From contig CAJULP010000056.1 in the NCBI GenBank assembly GCA_910587295.1, positions 1 through 22,429 on the forward strand: a stretch of DNA of 22,429 bases, written 5' to 3'. Every line of letters starts with the position of its first letter. Positions within the stretch are counted from its first letter, which is position 1. Position numbers and translations under genes: made by a program. A model generated the notes under the pieces. That model had not been told where the DNA came from and did no database searches. It was given only the letters and a program-made list of their open reading frames with translations. Below are positions 22,333 to 22,429 of this stretch, in pieces. This DNA is from an uncultured Lachnospiraceae bacterium. GTDB taxonomy: Bacteria > Bacillota > Clostridia > Lachnospirales > Lachnospiraceae.

Positions 22333-22418
22333 GAAAAGAAAGCAATAAAAATCTTAAGGAGCCATTTCGCGAGGCTTTATCCTAGCGTGGCGACGTAGAT
22401 TTTTATTGCTTCCTTTTC
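22333..22418. repeat. Hairpin B of palindromic element copy 2
   Basis: Arms 22333-22354 (GAAAAGAAAGCAAT...) and 22397-22418 are complementary over 22 positions with one mismatch. The 42-base loop has TTAAGGAGCCATTTCGCG at its start and GCGTGGCGACGT at its end, equal in length and core sequence to hairpin B of copy 1. Confidence 0.88.
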
Positions 22419-22429
22419 GTCCGTTTAGC

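Larger units (their letters stand above)
20768..22429. repeat. Long palindromic element, copy 2 (split by IS630, right end beyond window)
   Basis: The left arm (about 20768-20987) begins four bases after the M56 gene stop with CCCGTTTAGTTG, matching the reverse complement of the right terminus of copy 1. The right arm resumes at 22262 and runs to the window end. Order and spacing equal copy 1 once the 1270-base insertion sequence and the 35-base extra loop of copy 1 are discounted. A 32-base stretch (22297-22328) is identical to 406-437 of copy 1, as is the loop core of hairpin B. Stem sequences differ completely in their outer parts. No coding capacity is seen apart from the inserted transposase. 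Confidence 0.82.

Noticed and set aside
20768..22429. The palindromic arms as the natural ends of the IS630 element
   Set aside because: The insertion sequence has its own terminal inverted repeats flanked by TA, and copy 1 shows the same palindrome uninterrupted, so the IS is an insertion within it.

Overview
The window looks like chromosomal DNA of a butyrate-forming Clostridia, most likely Lachnospiraceae. The basis is a complete thl-crt-hbd-bcd-etfB-etfA operon, strong AGGAGG ribosome binding sites, moderate GC, an ECF vitamin transporter component, and typical Firmicutes families (type III pantothenate kinase, BlaI/M56 pair, YtrB-like ABC transporter). No species can be named from the sequence alone.

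Layout. 1-138: 3' end of an open reading frame whose last ~75 bases also fold as a compact structured RNA. 111-568: a non-coding, almost entirely palindromic element (copy 1). 687-1544: a tocopherol-cyclase-family gene. 1650-2206: a decayed minus-strand membrane protein gene with its terminator. 2295-5249: an ECF S component, coaX and coaBC under one promoter, forming a pantothenate uptake and CoA synthesis unit. 5222-11646: the butyryl-CoA operon, with its promoter inside the end of coaBC, a Rex-like operator in the leader, long hairpins in four of its five gaps, and a terminator. 11673-12032: a frameshifted small membrane protein gene. 12058-13927: ybaK, a 69-residue membrane protein and mtnA. 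13960-17951: a MATE transporter, an ABC ATPase and a large permease, overlapping or abutting. 18017-20764: a BlaI-type repressor with tandem operators and an M56 BlaR1-like membrane protease with an unusual sensor region. 20768-22429: copy 2 of the palindromic element, split at its apex by a complete IS630-family insertion sequence and cut off by the window end.

How the genes fit together. CoA precursor uptake, phosphorylation and conversion to phosphopantetheine sit directly upstream of a pathway in which every carbon intermediate is a CoA thioester. The Rex-like site suggests that the pathway is switched by the NADH/NAD+ ratio. The 3' part is a more ordinary mix of transporters and an antibiotic- or envelope-stress-type sensor.

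The most unusual content is the pair of related palindromic elements at the two ends. Each has short terminal inverted repeats and two arms that are diverged inverted copies of one another. Each arm carries a hairpin whose loop sequence is conserved while the 22-23 bp stem differs in all four instances yet stays almost perfectly self-complementary. I do not recognise this element as a named family.
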